Assembly (NCBI GenBank): GCA_964432995.1
Contig: CAYSPU010000233.1
Span: 1-9,344 of the forward strand
Reading direction: 5' to 3'
DNA from: CAYSPU01 sp964432995
Lineage (GTDB): Bacteria; Verrucomicrobiota; Verrucomicrobiia; Limisphaerales; JAHDYP01
DNA length: 9,344 nt
In this document: positions 7,348 to 9,344 of the stretch, piece after piece
Position numbering within the stretch: position 1 is the first letter of the stretch
How the letters are laid out: every line of letters starts with the position of its first letter
Program-made: the position numbers and the translations under genes
The notes under the pieces: model-generated
What the model saw: only the letters and a program-made list of their open reading frames with translations
Database searches by the model: none
What the model was told of the DNA's origin: nothing

Positions 7348-7350
7348 GGC
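7335..7350. repeat. 16-base perfect palindrome over the terC-like stop codon
   Basis: GCCCTACCGGTAGGGC is fully self-complementary and could fold as a 6-bp stem with a CCGG loop. The TAG stop (7345-7347) lies in its right arm. No T-run follows, so it is at best a weak terminator or an RNA 3'-end stabiliser. Confidence 0.35.
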
Positions 7351-7453
7351 GAATCGAAACTCGGCTTGCCAGCGGTTGGCGGCTCACGTTAGGTTGGCTC
7401 CGCAACACATCCTGGATCGGGGCGTTGGGTTCCCCGAGACCCGACTGAACGCT

Positions 7454-8485
7454 ATGAAGATTTGGACCCCACTGTCGAAGTTCTGCGTCTGGGCATTGCT
7501 GGCCGCTGTGACCGGCGGGCTGATGACCAGTTGCTCCACCAGCTCCCCGTCAGCGGCGCCTGCCGCGCCCGTCGACACCTCCACCGGCTTCCTCCTCCGC
7601 ACGAACTACCACGGCTGGAAGGACGCCGTCTGGCTGAGCAACGGCCGGGTGGAGGCCATCATCGTTCCCCAAGCGGGCCGGATCATGCAGTTCCGCTTCG
7701 CGGGCGAGACCGAGGGTGTCTTCTGGGAAAACGAGGGCCTCCGGGGAAGGGTGGGGAGCCCCGCGTCGAGCGAGTGGTTGAACTTGGGCGGCGACAGGGT
7801 TTGGCCGGCGCCGCAGTCGCATTGGGACGAGTTCATGCCGACGAACTGGCCACCGCCATTGGCTTTCGATGGTCTGCCGCACGAAGTGCGGATCGAAGGC
7901 TGGGTGGTTCACCTGAGTTCGCCGGTGGACCCGCACTACGGGATTCGGGTCCACCGCCGCATCGCGCTGGATCCCAACGAACCCGTCATGGAAGTCGCGA
8001 CGACCTTCGAGAAGGTCAAGGGTCGCACGCTGTCGGTGGGCATTTGGGGGATTACCCAGGTGGCAGACCCTGTGGCGGTCTACGCTCCGCTGCCCTGGGA
8101 TTCGATCTTCCCGCAGAGGTACAGTCCGATTTCGGGGCGTCGTCCGCCGAGTCTGGACATACGGGAGGGGCTCTTGTCGCTGCAGCGCGATCCGAAGGGG
8201 CCGCACAAGATCGGCCTCGACACCGGTCGTCTGCTTTGGGTGGGGAGGCAGCAGATGCTGTTGATGGAGAGTGCCCGCCTGCCTCTGGAGACCTATCCGG
8301 ACGCCGGTGCCAGTGCCGAGGTGTCCACCAGCCCGGACCCGCTGCCGTATGTGGGCCTGGAGATGCTGGCCCCCGTGCGCCAGATGCGCGCGGGCGAACG
8401 CGCCACCTCCCGCACCACCTACCGTCTGCTCCGGCGGAAGGAAGTGGACCCCTTCCTCGAAGCCCAACACCTCCTGCCGCGCTAG
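7454..8485 (+). CDS. DUF4380 family lipoprotein
   Basis: 343 residues. The N-terminus is a lipoprotein signal: K2, hydrophobic core about 10-23, then LMTSC with C27 as the likely lipidated cysteine, although Met at -3 is not the commonest residue. A Ser/Ala/Pro-rich linker (28-42) follows. The mature domain begins with YHGWKDAVWLSNGRVEAIIV (52-71), AGRIMQFRFAGE (74-85), WENEG (91-95) and LGGDRVWPAPQSHW (111-124) with WPPP at 132-135. I associate these motifs with DUF4380, a beta-sandwich family resembling galactose mutarotase and other carbohydrate-binding folds. The function is unknown; an envelope or periplasmic role in carbohydrate binding is an inference. The start at 7454 is chosen for the signal peptide; the frame is open from 7376 but the extra 26 residues are not signal-like. 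No strong Shine-Dalgarno sequence is seen. hisA follows after 38 bases and may share its transcript. Confidence 0.85.
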   Translation: MKIWTPLSKFCVWALLAAVTGGLMTSCSTSSPSAAPAAPVDTSTGFLLRTNYHGWKDAVWLSNGRVEAIIVPQAGRIMQFRFAGETEGVFWENEGLRGRVGSPASSEWLNLGGDRVWPAPQSHWDEFMPTNWPPPLAFDGLPHEVRIEGWVVHLSSPVDPHYGIRVHRRIALDPNEPVMEVATTFEKVKGRTLSVGIWGITQVADPVAVYAPLPWDSIFPQRYSPISGRRPPSLDIREGLLSLQRDPKGPHKIGLDTGRLLWVGRQQMLLMESARLPLETYPDAGASAEVSTSPDPLPYVGLEMLAPVRQMRAGERATSRTTYRLLRRKEVDPFLEAQHLLPR

Positions 8486-8523
8486 CCGGGTGCGGCGACC
8501 ACAGGCCGAGACCGCGAGCACCG

Positions 8524-9294
8524 GTGTTTCGTCCCTGCATTGACCTGCGCGAAGGGCGCGTCACCCAGATCGTCGGAGGCACTCTGCGCGATCACGGAGC
8601 GGGCCCCCGCGTCAACTTCGTCACCGATCGCCCCGCCTCCGAGTTCGCGCGGCGCTATCGTGACGACGGCCTGACCGGGGGCCACGTAATCCAACTTGGA
8701 CCGGGGAACGAAGACGCCGCCCGAGAGGCCCTGGCGGCGTACCCGGGGGGCTTGCAGCTCGGCGGAGGAGTGACCGTGGACAACGCCCGGGTGTGGCTCG
8801 AAGCGGGCGCTTCCCACGTCATCGTCACGTCGTGGGTGTTCCGGGAGGGGCATCTGGATGCGGACCGCCTCGCCGCGCTGGCCGCCGCCATCGGCCCCCA
8901 GAGGCTCGTGCTGGACTTGAGCTGCCGCCGGCGTGGGGACGACTACTTCGTGGTCACGGACCGCTGGCAGAAACTCACCGACCTGCGCCTCTTGCCCGAG
9001 ACCCTCGCGGGGTTCGCCGGCCAATGCGCGGAGTTCCTCGTGCACGGTGTCGACGTCGAGGGACTCTGTCTGGGAATCGACCCTGAACTTGTGCGGCGTT
9101 TGGCCGCGTGGAGCCCGATCCCGACAACCTACGCCGGTGGCGCCCGATCCTTGCAGGACCTTGAGGAGGTCACGCGGATCAGCAATGGTCGCGTCGATCT
9201 GACCATTGGCTCGGCGCTCGACCTGTTTGGCGGCACCGGTGTCCGCTACGCCGACGTCCTGGCCTTCAACCGGCGTCAAACCGGAGCCCGCTAG
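8524..9294 (+). CDS. hisA: Eukaryotic-type HisA (HIS6-like): ProFAR isomerase of histidine biosynthesis
   Basis: 256 residues from a GTG start. The enzyme converts ProFAR to PRFAR (an Amadori rearrangement) in histidine biosynthesis; it is a cytoplasmic TIM barrel. FRPCIDLREGRVTQIVGGTL (2-21) gives catalytic D7, and LVLDLSCR (128-135) the second catalytic Asp, D131. Phosphate-binding loops are LQLGGGV (77-83) and TYAGGARS (202-209). Signatures of the fungal/plant HIS6 branch are QIVGGTL, NFVTDRPASEFARRY (31-45), HVIQLGPGNEDAAREAL (54-70), VIVTSWVF (99-106), RWQKLTDL (147-154), FLVHGVDVEGLCLGID (171-186) and VDLTIGSALDLFGG (224-237); I recall yeast HIS6 having nearly the same blocks. The GTG is chosen because it sits just before FRPCIDL and no Met codon is near; the Shine-Dalgarno sequence is weak. 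Other his genes are absent here. The frame is open far upstream, but that part is a shadow of the DUF4380 gene. Confidence 0.93.
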   Translation: MFRPCIDLREGRVTQIVGGTLRDHGAGPRVNFVTDRPASEFARRYRDDGLTGGHVIQLGPGNEDAAREALAAYPGGLQLGGGVTVDNARVWLEAGASHVIVTSWVFREGHLDADRLAALAAAIGPQRLVLDLSCRRRGDDYFVVTDRWQKLTDLRLLPETLAGFAGQCAEFLVHGVDVEGLCLGIDPELVRRLAAWSPIPTTYAGGARSLQDLEEVTRISNGRVDLTIGSALDLFGGTGVRYADVLAFNRRQTGAR

Positions 9295-9344
9295 AGTCCT
9301 TGAAGTTCAAAACACGTTGTTGACAGATCAAGTTCTGAATTCGG
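9295..9344. other. Right-edge tail after hisA
   Basis: These 50 AT-richer bases hold no terminator. TTGAA-G-TTCAA (9300-9310) is a short inverted repeat, and TTGACA (9320-9325) matches the -35 consensus, but its -10 partner would fall at the window edge, so no promoter can be called. Confidence 0.3.

Noticed and set aside
7462..8523. Open frame continuing hisA upstream through the DUF4380 gene
   Set aside because: The extra 354 codons are an Arg/Gly/Ala-rich shadow frame; HisA homology starts exactly at the GTG at 8524.
9320..9325. TTGACA as a promoter for a gene beyond the window
   Set aside because: Only the -35 box is visible; the -10 position falls at the edge, so no promoter can be supported.

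Overview
The window is high-GC bacterial chromosome with seven protein-coding genes. There are four on the minus strand (right to left: TonB-dependent receptor, hpnA-type epimerase, rmuC, start of a PglX/Eco57I-like methyltransferase) and three on the plus strand (terC family, DUF4380 lipoprotein, eukaryotic-type hisA). The outer-membrane receptor and the lipoprotein show a Gram-negative-type envelope. The mix of receptor, DUF4380 lipoprotein, HpnA and eukaryotic-type HisA fits the Planctomycetes-Verrucomicrobia-Chlamydiae group, most likely Verrucomicrobiota. That placement is an inference, because no rRNA or other marker is present.

Left part, positions 1-1915, minus strand: rmuC is followed after 9 bases by a gene cut off by the window edge. 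Its 118 visible residues look like the N-terminus of a PglX/type IIG-like adenine methyltransferase of the kind found in BREX, DISARM and single-protein restriction systems. It runs off the window without a stop. This pair is the most likely entry to a defence locus. The next 265 bases (1916-2180) hold no convincing gene, only a small open frame meeting the rmuC start in an ATGA overlap and a possible dispersed repeat.

Middle, positions 2181-6160, minus strand: an HpnA-like NAD-dependent sugar epimerase and a 909-residue TonB-dependent receptor. A strong intrinsic terminator at 3379-3406 ends the receptor transcript, so the epimerase is probably transcribed separately.

A 431-base divergent region (6161-6591) separates the receptor from the plus-strand genes and carries a possible promoter for the receptor.

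Right part, positions 6592-9294, plus strand: a TerC/YgdQ-like membrane protein, a DUF4380 lipoprotein and a HisA isomerase whose motifs match the fungal/plant HIS6 branch rather than ordinary bacterial HisA. These genes share no evident pathway. No tRNA, rRNA, CRISPR array or recognisable insertion sequence was seen.
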